Notes: generated from the letters alone by a model not told the origin. Counted from the first letter of the stretch, positions 53,163 to 62,165 are shown. The stretch is 64,000 nt of DNA from Erythrobacter ani (GCF_019204025.1 NZ_JAGSPB010000001.1:372001-436000), one strand, 5' to 3'. A program made the numbers and translations.

Positions 53163-54647
53163 GTGACCGCTATTCTTGATGGGCTGACAAGCCTTTTTAT
53201 CTTTGTCGTCGGGCTCATCGTCCTAGCGCTGATCGTGCTGTTCTTCATCGATCGCTATCAGACCAGTGATACCGTAAGGCGCAATTACCCCGTGATCGGG
53301 CGTATGCGCTATGTCCTGTCCGATCTCGGCGAATTCTTCCGCCAGTATTTTTTCGCGATGGATCGCGAGGAAATGCCATTCAACCGGGCTCAACGCGACT
53401 GGGTCGATGATGCCTCGAAGGCCAAATCCACCAACGTCGCATTCGGCTCGACCCGCAATCTCGATCCGGTCGGGACACCGATCTTCGTCAATTGCCCGTG
53501 GCCAACCTTGGAACGTGATGCGGTAGAGGCACCTGCCATGTTGATCGGAGAGGGTGCAGCGCGTCAGCCCTACCTCGCGCCATCGCTCTTCAACATCTCA
53601 GGCATGAGTTACGGTGCCCTGTCGACACCGGCCGTCCGCGCGCTTTCCAATGGCGCGGCAAAAGCGGGGTGCTGGATGAACACCGGCGAGGGCGGCCTTT
53701 CACCCTACCACCTCGAAGGAGGCTGCGACATCGTATTCCAGATCGGCACAGCGAAATACGGCGTGCGCGACGACGACGGCAACCTGTCCGACGCGAAATT
53801 ACGCGAAGTCGCCGCTCACGAGCAGGTGCGGATGTTCGAATTGAAGCTGTCGCAGGGGGCAAAGCCCGGTAAAGGCGGAATCCTACCCGCTGAAAAAGTG
53901 AATGAGGAAATTGCCGAGATCCGGGGCATCCCAGTTGGCGAGGCATCTATCTCTCCCAACCGCCATCCCGATATCGGAAACACCGAAGAATTGCTCGACA
54001 TGATCGCGCGCATTCGGGAGGTCACCGGTAAGCCTGTCGGCTTCAAGACTGTAGTGGGCGCATATGGCTGGCTTGAGCATCTGTTCGAGGAGGTCAATCG
54101 GCGCGGGATTCACAGCGCTCCTGATTTCATCACCGTCGACAGCGGTGACGGGGGCACGGGCGCTGCGCCGCTTCCATTGATCGATAATGTCGGCCTTACG
54201 CTGCAGGAGGCGCTGCCGATGCTGGTCGATCTCAGAGACAAGGCGGGGCTCAAGGACCGTATCCGGATCGTTGCAAGCGGTAAGCTCGTCACGCCGACCG
54301 ATGTCGCCTGGGCGCTGTGCGCGGGCGCGGATTTCACCATTTCGGCGCGTGGATTCATGTTCGCGCTGGGTTGTATCCAGTCGATGAAGTGCAACAAGAA
54401 CACTTGCCCGACCGGGATCACTACGCACGACAAAAGCCTCCAGCGCGGCCTAGATCCCGCAAACAAGGCCGTGCGTGTCGCCAATTTCGTCAAGCAAATG
54501 CGTAAGGAGGTGGGTGTGATCGCACACAGCGTGGGAGTAACAAATCCGCGCGCGATGAAGCGATATCATGTCCGCCTGGTCTGCGCTGACGGCCGTTCAC
54601 GCCCACTCGACGAACTCTATCCCGCCGTGGGTGTGCAGCCCGATTAG
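53163..54647 (+). CDS. FMN-binding glutamate synthase family protein with TM helix, 494 aa
   Basis: A single N-terminal helix (about 9-30, LFIFVVGLIVLALIVLFFI) precedes a domain like the FMN/Fe-S synthase part of glutamate synthase: LFNISGMSYGALSTPAVRALSNGA, MNTGEGGLSPYHLEGGCDIVFQIGTAKYG, FITVDSGDGGTGAAPLPLIDNVG and the cysteine cluster CIQSMKCNKNTCPTG, as in the 3Fe-4S site. No amidotransferase domain is present. The GTG 53163 follows GGAGGAACAATCG and is preferred to 53133. Its reaction is unknown; such 'GltB-like' proteins occur widely in Proteobacteria. Confidence 0.88.
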   Translation: MTAILDGLTSLFIFVVGLIVLALIVLFFIDRYQTSDTVRRNYPVIGRMRYVLSDLGEFFRQYFFAMDREEMPFNRAQRDWVDDASKAKSTNVAFGSTRNLDPVGTPIFVNCPWPTLERDAVEAPAMLIGEGAARQPYLAPSLFNISGMSYGALSTPAVRALSNGAAKAGCWMNTGEGGLSPYHLEGGCDIVFQIGTAKYGVRDDDGNLSDAKLREVAAHEQVRMFELKLSQGAKPGKGGILPAEKVNEEIAEIRGIPVGEASISPNRHPDIGNTEELLDMIARIREVTGKPVGFKTVVGAYGWLEHLFEEVNRRGIHSAPDFITVDSGDGGTGAAPLPLIDNVGLTLQEALPMLVDLRDKAGLKDRIRIVASGKLVTPTDVAWALCAGADFTISARGFMFALGCIQSMKCNKNTCPTGITTHDKSLQRGLDPANKAVRVANFVKQMRKEVGVIAHSVGVTNPRAMKRYHVRLVCADGRSRPLDELYPAVGVQPD

Positions 54648-54651
54648 GCCG

Positions 54652-55443
54652 TCAGAACCCGAACCAGTGCCGTGAATTTTCGGTTCGCCAGAGCCCGATC
54701 AGCGCAGCGAAGAACACCGCAACACCCGATCCGATGCACGCCCATGCAATCACATCGGCCTCTTGACCGCCGCGGAAATAGATGGCGGTCAGCGCCCAGC
54801 AAAACACGATGGCGTACCACGGGTTGCCGCGGCTGCGCACGGTCGCGATCGCAGCTATAGCGCCGCCGATCGCAACCATTACGGCAGTGATAAGCGGGTA
54901 AGTGCGATCTTCCGCAGTAAGACCTGAGTAGACGAGCGTAGCCGACACGTTCACGATGCTCGCAGCCGTCAGCCAAGCGGCCAGCGCGCTGAATACCAGC
55001 GCGGCAATCCAACGCTCACCCGCAGTGAATTCCTTATGGCGTACCAAGGCGCGCAACACCATGAGCAGCCCGATCAGCGACACAAAGATGATGACCGCTG
55101 ATATCACGGTCAGGTTCGCGAACTGTGTGTATGTCGCCCACACTCCCTGTGCTGCCAAGGCAACAGCGGCGGGCCAACCTATGGCGTTCAAGAGAGCGTT
55201 ATCGACCTGCGCCGGGAGCGCTTGCCAGATTGCGAACACTGCTGACCCAAGGAATAGCGGCCCCCATATCGAAAACGCCCAGCCGGATGGTGTGATGAGT
55301 GTCCGGACGCTATCGGAGCGGTCCCCTATCGGATCGCCAAAGCCCAGCGCGGGGAGGAAAGTCGCCCCAATCTGAACAATGACCGCAAGAATAATCGACG
55401 CGCGCTGCGCAGCGCTGCGAGCATGGGAGCCTGAATTCTCCAT
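54652..55443 (-). CDS. Multi-pass membrane protein, TspO-like, 263 aa
   Basis: Seven or eight hydrophobic helices are visible (SIILAVIVQIGATFLPALG, VISAVIIFVSLIGLLMVL, AAFFFA-type ending). ITPSGWAFSIWGPLFLGSAVFAIWQALP resembles the first Trp-rich helix of proteins labelled 'tryptophan-rich sensory protein', but the length is about twice that of TspO and the identity is not certain. The gene converges on the glutamate-synthase-like gene with 4 bp between the stops, and lies downstream of the RNase P RNA gene on the same strand. Confidence 0.75.
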   Translation of the reverse strand: MENSGSHARSAAQRASIILAVIVQIGATFLPALGFGDPIGDRSDSVRTLITPSGWAFSIWGPLFLGSAVFAIWQALPAQVDNALLNAIGWPAAVALAAQGVWATYTQFANLTVISAVIIFVSLIGLLMVLRALVRHKEFTAGERWIAALVFSALAAWLTAASIVNVSATLVYSGLTAEDRTYPLITAVMVAIGGAIAAIATVRSRGNPWYAIVFCWALTAIYFRGGQEADVIAWACIGSGVAVFFAALIGLWRTENSRHWFGF

Positions 55444-55459
55444 CGTGTCCTAACGATTT

Positions 55460-55497
55460 GCAGCGAGGGGTGTTCCCGCTAGCGGGTTCGCAGCGAG
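55460..55497. repeat. Direct repeats GCAGCGAG flanking a perfect 12-bp palindrome
   Basis: GCAGCGAG occurs at 55460-55467 and 55490-55497, 30 bp apart, on either side of CCCGCTAGCGGG (55475-55486). It lies just past the 3' end of the RNase P RNA gene and before the start of the TspO-like gene, where a terminator or operator is possible. Confidence 0.35.
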
Positions 55498-55519
55498 ACA
55501 GAAAGCACGCGGGAAGATC

Positions 55520-55953
55520 ATCAGGGGGCGTCATAAGCCGGGTTCTGTCTCCGCGAGCCGGTATCCCGAAGGACCTAAATCGCGGCGGCAACCATTCATC
55601 TAGGCTGCCCATTGCTGAGCAGCTCAAGCAGCCAACCCGGATCTCTCGGAGCGAGCCACTCCTGCCCTACCCTAAGGAGGGCGCGAGACCCCTATTTGGC
55701 CTTGCTCCAGGTGGGGTTTGCCATGCGGACGCTGTTACCAGAGCCCCGGTGCGCCTTTACCGCACCCTTTCACCCTTGCCTGTGCGCGCCGCTGCGAACA
55801 GCGTGCGCCATCGGCGGTATACTCTCTGTGGCACTTTCCCTGAACTTGGGTCAGAAAACCCTCGCCCGGCGGGCGTTACCCGCCACCATTGCTTCGTGGA
55901 GCCCGGACTTTCCTCGGTATCTTACGATAACGCGGCTGCCTCAGCCCCCTGAT
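55520..55953 (-). ncRNA. rnpB: RNase P RNA (class A), about 434 nt
   Basis: The RNA is the catalytic core of RNase P, which matures tRNA 5' ends. On the minus strand the 5' end reads ATCAGGGGGC, which pairs with GCCCCCTGAT at the 3' end (helix P1). The conserved block GAGGAAAGTCCGGGCTCC follows near the 5' side, GGTAAAGGCGCACCGG in the middle, and ACAGAACCCGGCTTAT near the 3' end. These are the universal class A signatures. The ends are set by the P1 pairing, so they may be off by a few bases. Both strands carry apparent reading frames across it; these are chance. Confidence 0.95.
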
Positions 55954-55970
55954 AACAGGCCTCATACAGA

Positions 55971-55999
55971 AAGGGCCGGCTCCAGGAAAGCCGGCCCTT
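55971..55999 (-). terminator. Intrinsic terminator of aqpZ
   Basis: An 11-bp stem (AAGGGCCGGCT / AGCCGGCCCTT) with a 7-nt loop is followed on the minus strand by TCTGTATG. It lies 24 bp past the aqpZ stop and upstream of rnpB. Confidence 0.8.
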
Positions 56000-56022
56000 G
56001 CATTAAGTTTCTGAAGCAGAAA

Positions 56023-56739
56023 TCATCCGGTTCCGCCGATATTCTCGATCGCTTCGTCTGGCGCTAAGACCAGCTTCCAGATGAGCGCCCCCATGGCAGC
56101 ACCGATTAACGGCGCAACCCAGAAGAGCCACAATTGCGGCACCGCCGCGGTATCGGCGTAGAACGCCACGCTAGTGGACCGTGCCGGGTTAACCGATGTG
56201 TTGGTCACGGGTATCGATATGAGATGTATCAATGTCAGCGCGAGACCGATTGCAATGGGCGCGAAACCGGCCGGAGCCTTGGGCGAAGTCGACCCGAGAA
56301 TGACGATGAGAAAACCTGCTGTGAGCACGATCTCGATCAAGAGCGCCGACCTCATCGAAAACCCGCCTGGTGAGAGTTCTCCGTACCCGTTGGATGCGAA
56401 GCCCCCTGCCTGAAAATCTACAATTCCGCTGGCAATGAGATAAAGGAGGCCTGCCGCCGTGAACGAACCTAGGAGCTGAGAAACCCAATATGGAAGCAAC
56501 TCCGACCAGGCAAACCGATTGCCAAGCGCGAGCCCGAGCGAGACGGCCGGGTTGAAATGTCCTCCCGATATTCCGCCGAGGGCGTATGCCATGGTGAGCA
56601 CAGTGAGTCCGAAGGCCATAGACACGCCGACAAAGCCGATGCCCAATTCCGGAAAACCGGCAGCGAGGACGGCAGCGCCGCACCCCCCGAAAACCAACCA
56701 GAATGTGCCAATAAATTCGGCCGAAAGCTTCCTGAACAT
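56023..56739 (-). CDS. aqpZ: Aquaporin Z, 238 aa
   Basis: AqpZ conducts water across the inner membrane. The two NPA motifs are in [15 protein letters not shown] (loop B) and [13 protein letters not shown] (loop E), with six membrane helices. ATG 56739 is preceded by GGGAGGAATTGG, so it is chosen over the TTG two codons upstream. It lies downstream of the amidase and chpT genes, separated by 87 bp, and probably has its own promoter. The selectivity residues (the ar/R Arg in NPAR) fit a water channel rather than a glycerol facilitator. Confidence 0.93.
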   Translation of the reverse strand: MFRKLSAEFIGTFWLVFGGCGAAVLAAGFPELGIGFVGVSMAFGLTVLTMAYALGGISGGHFNPAVSLGLALGNRFAWSELLPYWVSQLLGSFTAAGLLYLIASGIVDFQAGGFASNGYGELSPGGFSMRSALLIEIVLTAGFLIVILGSTSPKAPAGFAPIAIGLALTLIHLISIPVTNTSVNPARSTSVAFYADTAAVPQLWLFWVAPLIGAAMGALIWKLVLAPDEAIENIGGTG

Positions 56740-56826
56740 TCCCAATTCCTCCCCGCTCGATTGCGATCCGAATTTCTCAGGTCTACCTTCCGAAGCGGCG
56801 CAAGGCCAGAAACCCGCCGAAGAATG

Positions 56827-57537
56827 CTACCGCGTCGCCCCGCGATCCCGGTCCAACAGCAACTGCCACAGAATTGCACCCAATTGCGCATCGAATTCGC
56901 CTGAGATCTTTTCAGGACGCCAGCGCCGCTCGAAAGCCTCGATCGCTTTGCGACCTTCGGTAATGTCGTAACCAAACCGCTCTAGGCCCAGGATGAACGC
57001 GCCCATGTTCGGGAACGGATCGCCTTTTTCCAGTTTGGTCGGCCGCGGCAGACACAATCCGTACTCGGCGAGCCGATCCCATGGAAACAGTTCTCCCGGA
57101 TCGATCTTGCGCATCGGCGCTACGTCGGAATGACCCAGCACATTGGCGCGCGGGATGTCGTGATCCTGTACGATCCGTGCGACCAGCGGGACCAAGGCCT
57201 GAAACTGAACCTCGGAAAATTCGCGATATCCGCCGCTATGCCCAGGATGGTCGAGCTCGATCCCGATGCTCGCGGAATTTATGTCCTTGTTCCCGCGCCA
57301 GAACGACAGGCCTGCATGCCAGGCGCGCTTTTCCTCCGGCACGAGCTGGGTGACCACGCCCGCTTCGCTGATCAGGTAATGTGCCGAGACCTTGGCCTCG
57401 GGATTGGTCAGCTTGCCCAGAGCACGCTCGACAGGCTGCATTTCCGTGTAATGCAGCACGAGCATAGTGATGGGCTGATCGCGTTCGTCGAAATTCGGCG
57501 AGTGGATCACTGCGTGGACGAGTTCGGTTTTCTCCAT
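56827..57537 (-). CDS. N-acetylmuramoyl-L-alanine amidase (AmpD-like), 236 aa
   Basis: This Amidase_2 domain enzyme cleaves the MurNAc-L-Ala bond of peptidoglycan or its fragments. The zinc ligands fit: His in VLHYTEM, His in VLGHSDVAP and Asp in RKIDPGELFPW. KVSAHYLISEAGVVTQLV and IGIELDHPGH are family blocks. There is no obvious signal peptide, so a cytoplasmic recycling role like AmpD is likely. The C-terminal 70 residues (ITEGRKAIEAFERRW) are the usual AmiD-type helical extension. It starts 4 bp after the chpT stop and is co-transcribed with it. Confidence 0.9.
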   Translation of the reverse strand: MEKTELVHAVIHSPNFDERDQPITMLVLHYTEMQPVERALGKLTNPEAKVSAHYLISEAGVVTQLVPEEKRAWHAGLSFWRGNKDINSASIGIELDHPGHSGGYREFSEVQFQALVPLVARIVQDHDIPRANVLGHSDVAPMRKIDPGELFPWDRLAEYGLCLPRPTKLEKGDPFPNMGAFILGLERFGYDITEGRKAIEAFERRWRPEKISGEFDAQLGAILWQLLLDRDRGATR

Positions 57538-57541
57538 GCGG

Positions 57542-58198
57542 CTACCCGATCATCCCTTCGGGTTGGGGTATGACCGCGCCGAGCACGAGCGCGTCCTCCG
57601 TGAGCGCATATTGCAGACCGCCGCCCATTTCCTCTGCCAGTGTCGCAATCATGTGCGCAGCAGCGGTGCGGCTTGTGATTTCGACCGGAGAGATTTCGCC
57701 TTGCAGCGCGTGACCGATGACTTCGTCGAATGCGATCTTCTTGCCGGTTGCCCGCGCTACGATTTCGACGTTCCCTTTGCGTTTTTCAGCGCCGATATCG
57801 AGAGATCCGCCGCGGACCAACGCGTCGAGCGCAATCTGCGAGAGGTTGAGCAACACTTTCACTGCCGGTTTGGGCAGCGTGGACTCGCTCACGGCCCAGT
57901 TCAGCTCGACCCGCTTATTTCCCGCAGCAAGAGCGGCGATGACATCCTGTGCCTCCTCGACCGGCACGGCATCGCCGAAGCCGCCAGCCGCACCAAATGC
58001 GAGGCGGAAGAATTTCAGCTTGTCCGTGCTGATCTTGGCGCTCTGTTCGAGCAACTCGACGCAGCGCTTGCGCATTTCCGGATCCTGCTCATCGGCGAGC
58101 AATTCCAGCCCGTTCGACAGCGCTCCCACCGGGGAGAGCATGTCGTGGCACAGGCGCGAGCATAGCAGCGCGGCAAGATCGGTTTGCGAGGTCATCAT
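57542..58198 (-). CDS. chpT: Histidine phosphotransferase ChpT, 218 aa
   Basis: ChpT passes phosphate from the hybrid kinase CckA to the cell-cycle regulators CtrA and CpdR in alphaproteobacteria. The phosphoacceptor is His18 in LLCSRLCHDMLSPVGALSNGLELL, with the dimerisation helices following, and the pseudo-ATPase C-terminal half (ISPVEITSRTAAAHMIATLAEEMGG) shows the degenerate HATPase fold. The start is ATG 58198 or 58195. It precedes an AmpD-like amidase by 4 bp, tying a cell-cycle regulator to a peptidoglycan enzyme transcriptionally. Confidence 0.93.
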   Translation of the reverse strand: MMTSQTDLAALLCSRLCHDMLSPVGALSNGLELLADEQDPEMRKRCVELLEQSAKISTDKLKFFRLAFGAAGGFGDAVPVEEAQDVIAALAAGNKRVELNWAVSESTLPKPAVKVLLNLSQIALDALVRGGSLDIGAEKRKGNVEIVARATGKKIAFDEVIGHALQGEISPVEITSRTAAAHMIATLAEEMGGGLQYALTEDALVLGAVIPQPEGMIG

Positions 58199-58381
58199 GA
58201 TTTTCCGTAGTCAGGGGTTTGCAGCGAGAGCGCTTGGCAAAACCACACAGGTTCCGCCCGAAGGCAAAATTGCAAGGTCGTCACGATTTTCGTTTCACCC
58301 CTTCTTGCACAGATCTGCTTATTCGAACCCTGCAGATCGGCGTGCTCGCCGCTTCCGCTTTCTATGGGCAAATCCGTAGCG

Positions 58382-58771
58382 CTATGCAACGCTGTATGGA
58401 ACCTGCCGGAAGCCGTCTTCCCGATCTTCCCAGACCATCAGTTCATCTCCTGCGACGATAGCCCACAGCTTGCCATCATGCGCGGCCATTTCCCTGTCGG
58501 TTTGTGATGGCCGCGCCGCTCCGGTCGGGTGAGAATGGAAATACCCGATGATTTGAGCGCACCCTTCGCGCGCGCTGCGATGCGTATCGATCAACGCCTG
58601 TGGATCGATTTCGAAATTTGCTTGCGGGCACGTGTGGACGTTGGCTGTTTCTACCAAGGCTGTGATGCGACGATCCCCGCCTGTGAGAATACCGCAGGCC
58701 TCGCGCGGATGCGCCGCGATAGCGGCAGCCCGCATGGCTGCGATCACATCCCTTGTCACCTCGATTTCCAT
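58382..58771 (-). CDS. M67 family JAMM/MPN metallopeptidase, 129 aa
   Basis: The JAMM zinc motif is intact: Glu24 in HPREACGIL, and His79-x-His81-x10-Asp92 in GYFHSHPTGAARPSQTD. Bacterial Mov34/MPN-type enzymes act as isopeptidases or process sulfur-carrier proteins and other substrates; no ThiS/MoaD-like gene is adjacent. The start is ATG 58771; an ATG at 58789 (MVEPCAMEIEV) would make it overlap the rluD start by 2 bp. The gene is divergent from rluD with virtually no space. The frame reads on to 59248 without a stop, but that extension is antisense rluD. Confidence 0.85.
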   Translation of the reverse strand: MEIEVTRDVIAAMRAAAIAAHPREACGILTGGDRRITALVETANVHTCPQANFEIDPQALIDTHRSAREGCAQIIGYFHSHPTGAARPSQTDREMAAHDGKLWAIVAGDELMVWEDREDGFRQVPYSVA

Positions 58772-58787
58772 CGCGCATGGCTCTACC

Positions 58788-59753
58788 ATGTCCGCGCCAG
58801 AAATCATCTCCGGAATCGTTGGCAGCGCCGGTCGGCTGGACAAGGCGCTGGCCAAAGCGACGGAGCTGTCGAGGGCGCGGATCCAGGCGCTCATCGCGGA
58901 AGAGAAAGTCGAAATCGACGACAAACTCGCGACGTCGCCCTCGCTTAAAGTCGGTGAAAACGCGCGCTTTCGCATCACTGTACCTCCAGCGGCCGAGGCC
59001 GAAGCGAAACCGCAGGACATCCCGCTCGAAATCGTATTCGAAGACGAGCACCTCGTGGTTGTCGACAAGCCCGCGGGCATGGTCGTGCACCCTGCTGCTG
59101 GCAATCCGGACGGGACACTTGTCAACGCGCTGCTGCACCATTGCGCCAAAAACGGAGGGGGCCAGCTTTCAGGCATTGGCGGTGTCGCGCGCCCCGGCAT
59201 CGTCCATCGGATAGACAAGGATACATCCGGCCTGCTGGTGGTCGCCAAATCCGACGCCGCGCATGAAGGGCTTGGCGCGCAATTTGCCGACCATTCGATC
59301 CATCGGCGCTATCTGGCCGTGTGCGGGGGCATCCCCAACCCATCGAAGGGCACCATCGACGCCCGAATCGGTCGAAGCGACGCCGATCGCAAGAAAATGG
59401 CTGTGCTCGAAAAGAATTCCTCACGCGGCAAGACGGCGGTTACGCATTATACAGTTCTACAGCGTATGCATGACAGCGCGCTGATCGAGTGCAGGCTGGA
59501 AACCGGTCGCACCCATCAGGTCCGCGTTCACTGTGCGTCAATCGGCCATGCGCTACTAGGAGATCCAATCTATGGAAAAGCCCCGAAGTCGCTCAAACCG
59601 CTGCTTTCACAGCTAAAATTCGTGCGACAGGCACTGCATGCCGCCGAATTGGGTTTTCTGCATCCAATATCCCGCGAAACCGTATCTTTTCACGCGGCCA
59701 CACCGCCGGATATGCAGGAACTAATCGACGAACTTGCACGTTCTAATCGATGA
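58788..59753 (+). CDS. RluD-like 23S rRNA pseudouridine synthase, 321 aa
   Basis: RluD makes pseudouridines 1911, 1915 and 1917 in helix 69 of 23S rRNA. An S4 domain (SAGRLDKALAKATELSRARIQALI at 13-36) precedes the catalytic domain with HRIDKDTSG (Asp143 active) and GRTHQVRVHCASIGHALLGDPIYG. The length and order match RluD more than RluC. ATG 58788 is chosen since the frame upstream is antisense to the JAMM gene. It shares the bases of its start with a possible start of the JAMM gene on the other strand. Confidence 0.9.
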   Translation: MSAPEIISGIVGSAGRLDKALAKATELSRARIQALIAEEKVEIDDKLATSPSLKVGENARFRITVPPAAEAEAKPQDIPLEIVFEDEHLVVVDKPAGMVVHPAAGNPDGTLVNALLHHCAKNGGGQLSGIGGVARPGIVHRIDKDTSGLLVVAKSDAAHEGLGAQFADHSIHRRYLAVCGGIPNPSKGTIDARIGRSDADRKKMAVLEKNSSRGKTAVTHYTVLQRMHDSALIECRLETGRTHQVRVHCASIGHALLGDPIYGKAPKSLKPLLSQLKFVRQALHAAELGFLHPISRETVSFHAATPPDMQELIDELARSNR

Positions 59754-59866
59754 AAAGCACGCGCATTTCTGCGCAATTTCGCTATATGTAACTTTGTGGC
59801 CCGAAATGCCGGATGCCCATCAGGGGTCCGGTGCAGGAGGTCGACGCAAGAAAGGTTAGGGAATAA

Positions 59867-60769
59867 GTGAGTAAAGCCAAAACGACGGTCCCGTCCCTGA
59901 GCGGCGAGCAAGGTCTCAACCGCTATCTGTCGGAGATCAAAAAATACCCTGTGCTGACGGCTGAGAATGAGTACATGCTCGCCAAGCGCTATGCCGAACA
60001 CGAAGACCCCGATGCCGCAGCGCAGCTGGTATCGAGCCATCTCAGGCTCGTGGCCAAAATCGCGATGGGCTATCGCGGCTACGGTCTGCCCGTGTCTGAC
60101 CTCATTTCCGAAGGGAATGTAGGCCTGATGCAGGGCGTCAAGAAATTCGAACCCGATCGCGGTTTCCGCCTCGCTACCTACGCGATGTGGTGGATCAAGG
60201 CGAGCATCCAGGAATACATCCTGCGTTCCTGGAGCCTCGTGAAAATGGGCACCACCGCCGCGCAGAAGAAGCTCTTCTTCAACCTGCGCCGGATGAAGAA
60301 ACAGCTCGAAGCGTATGAAGACACCGATCTGTCGCCCGATGACGTGACGAAAATCGCCACCGATCTCGGCGTGCCAGAGCAGGAAGTCGTCAATATGAAC
60401 CGCCGGATGATGATGGGCGGCGATGGCTCGCTCAACACGCCGATGCGCAATGGTGAAGACGGCTCGGGCGAATGGCAGGATTGGCTGACCGATGACGGCC
60501 CGCTGCAGGACGAACTCGTCGCCGACGCAGAAGAGGCAGAGGTGCGCCACGATATGCTGGTCGAGGCGATGGATTCGCTCAACGATCGCGAAAAGCACAT
60601 CCTCGCCGAGCGCCGCCTGACGGAAAAGCCGCAGACGCTGGAAGAGCTTTCCAAAGTCTACGACGTGTCGCGCGAACGCATCCGCCAGATTGAAGTCCGC
60701 GCATTCGAGAAGCTGCAAAAAGCAATGCAGCGCATCGCCGGCGACCGACTGCTACCTGGCGTCGCGTAA
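59867..60769 (+). CDS. rpoH: Heat-shock sigma factor RpoH, 300 aa
   Basis: RpoH (sigma-32) directs RNA polymerase to heat-shock genes. Region 2 carries DLISEGNVGLMQGVKKFEPDRGFRLATYAMWWIKASIQEYILRSW, the RpoH box QKKLFFNLR follows, and region 4 ends with LEELSKVYDVSRERIRQIEVRAFEKLQKAM. It has region 1.2-like NRYLSEIKKYPVL at the start. The GTG start at 59867 has AAAGG upstream. It is followed by a strong terminator. Its predicted target clpB lies at 14161-16749 with a fitting promoter. Confidence 0.96.
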   Translation: MSKAKTTVPSLSGEQGLNRYLSEIKKYPVLTAENEYMLAKRYAEHEDPDAAAQLVSSHLRLVAKIAMGYRGYGLPVSDLISEGNVGLMQGVKKFEPDRGFRLATYAMWWIKASIQEYILRSWSLVKMGTTAAQKKLFFNLRRMKKQLEAYEDTDLSPDDVTKIATDLGVPEQEVVNMNRRMMMGGDGSLNTPMRNGEDGSGEWQDWLTDDGPLQDELVADAEEAEVRHDMLVEAMDSLNDREKHILAERRLTEKPQTLEELSKVYDVSRERIRQIEVRAFEKLQKAMQRIAGDRLLPGVA

Positions 60770-60790
60770 GCGCCAAGCTCAAGGTAATTC

Positions 60791-60824
60791 AAAGCCCTCT
60801 CCGGTTTGCGCCGGAGAGGGCTTT
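60791..60824. terminator. Bidirectional intrinsic terminator
   Basis: A perfect 14-bp stem (AAAGCCCTCTCCGG / CCGGAGAGGGCTTT) with a 6-nt loop is followed by TTCATTTTAG on the right. It separates convergent rpoH and the M20 amidohydrolase gene and may serve both. Confidence 0.93.
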
Positions 60825-60830
60825 TTCATT

Positions 60831-62165
60831 TTAGTTGGCCGGTGCCAAATCCATGACCGCAGCGATCATCGCGCGCGTGCCCAGCGTTACACTTTCCTTG
60901 GGAGCGATCTTGAAGAGCGGTGAATGGTGGCTCGGCACCGCGGGCCCGCCGTTCGCTTCTGCATCGAAAGCAGCCTGCGGGGTTCCGCCCACCGCGAAAT
61001 AGTAACCCGGCACGCCATACTCATCCGCGACGAAATAGGCGAAATCCTCCGCACCCATTCCGCGCTGCTCCCATGGCATCACCGCATCGGCGCCCAATTC
61101 ACGCTCCATGACAGCATTGAGCCGCCGCGCGAGCTCGGGATCATTGTTGGTCACCGGCGTGCCCTCGCTGACCGTCACCTGCACCGGCAGCTCATCTGGG
61201 AGGCCGTGTGCCTTGCCGATGCCCTGAGCAATCCGCTTGATCGCGGCGTGGGTCTGTGCGCGCGTTTCCTCATCATTGGCGCGCACCGTCAATTGCAGGT
61301 CCGCGCGGTCCGAAATGATATTGTGCTTCGTTCCCGCCTGAAACGCGCCCACGGTCACCACGACCGGCTTAAGCGGGGATATCTCGCGGCTGTCGATCGA
61401 TTGCAGCGCGGTCACGATTTGCGAGGCGATATAGACCGGGTCGCGGCCTCGGTGGGGACTGGCGCCGTGCGCTCCCACGCCGGGCACCATGATGTCGACG
61501 CTGTCCGCGCTCGAGTACTGGATCGTCTCGGATGCCGACACCTTGCCAGTCGGCATAACCGACGACACGTGAAACGCGAGTGCATAGTCCGGCTTGCCGA
61601 AGCGGTCGTAGAGCCCGTCTTCGAGCATCGCCTTGGCACCGCCGACACGCTCCTCGGCTGGCTGGACCACGAACATGATGGTGCCGCTCCACTGGTCTTT
61701 CATCGCTGCCAGACGCCGCGCGCTGCCAACCATGGACGTGATGTGCACATCGTGACCACAGGCGTGCATTACCGGGTATTCTTCGCCATCCTGCCCCACC
61801 TGTGTGGCGGTAGAGGCATAATCCAGGCCCGATTTCTCGACCACCGGGAGCCCATCCATGTCGGCTCGAAGCAAGATCAGTGGGCCGTCACCGTTGCGCA
61901 TCATCCCCACGACGCCCGTACCGCCAACATTTTCCGTGACCTCGACACCGAGGCCGCGCAATTCTTCCGCCATACGCGCTGCGGTCCTGGTTTCGAGGAA
62001 GGAAAGCTCAGGGTTCTCGTGGAAATGCACGAACAGCGGAGCCAGATGCTCGTCGTAATCGGCCTCCACAGCTTGTGAGACGGCTTCGTCATTGGCGATT
62101 GCCGGCATGGCAAGGCTGGCGGCGACAAGCGCAATTGCGGCGGTCGCGGTACGAAGTGAGCGCAT
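60831..62165 (-). CDS. Secreted M20-family amidohydrolase, 444 aa
   Basis: A signal peptide (1-24, RTATAAIALVAASLAMPAIAN) precedes an M20D amidohydrolase with HENPELSFLETRTA, VMHACGHDVHITSMVG (metal site), FVVQPAEERVGGAKAMLEDGL, the dimerisation domain (SADSVDIMVPGVGAHGA), and a final HHSPLFKIAP metal ligand. Such enzymes hydrolyse N-acyl amino acids or hippurate-like amides. ATG 62165 follows GGGGAGA. It is divergent from mtgA. Substrate unknown; periplasmic localisation inferred from the signal. Confidence 0.9.
   Translation of the reverse strand: MRSLRTATAAIALVAASLAMPAIANDEAVSQAVEADYDEHLAPLFVHFHENPELSFLETRTAARMAEELRGLGVEVTENVGGTGVVGMMRNGDGPLILLRADMDGLPVVEKSGLDYASTATQVGQDGEEYPVMHACGHDVHITSMVGSARRLAAMKDQWSGTIMFVVQPAEERVGGAKAMLEDGLYDRFGKPDYALAFHVSSVMPTGKVSASETIQYSSADSVDIMVPGVGAHGASPHRGRDPVYIASQIVTALQSIDSREISPLKPVVVTVGAFQAGTKHNIISDRADLQLTVRANDEETRAQTHAAIKRIAQGIGKAHGLPDELPVQVTVSEGTPVTNNDPELARRLNAVMERELGADAVMPWEQRGMGAEDFAYFVADEYGVPGYYFAVGGTPQAAFDAEANGGPAVPSHHSPLFKIAPKESVTLGTRAMIAAVMDLAPAN

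Noticed and set aside
55458..56067. Plus-strand frames of 151 and 164 codons between 55458 and 56067
   Set aside because: They are antisense to the RNase P RNA gene, whose class A signatures and P1 pairing are clear.
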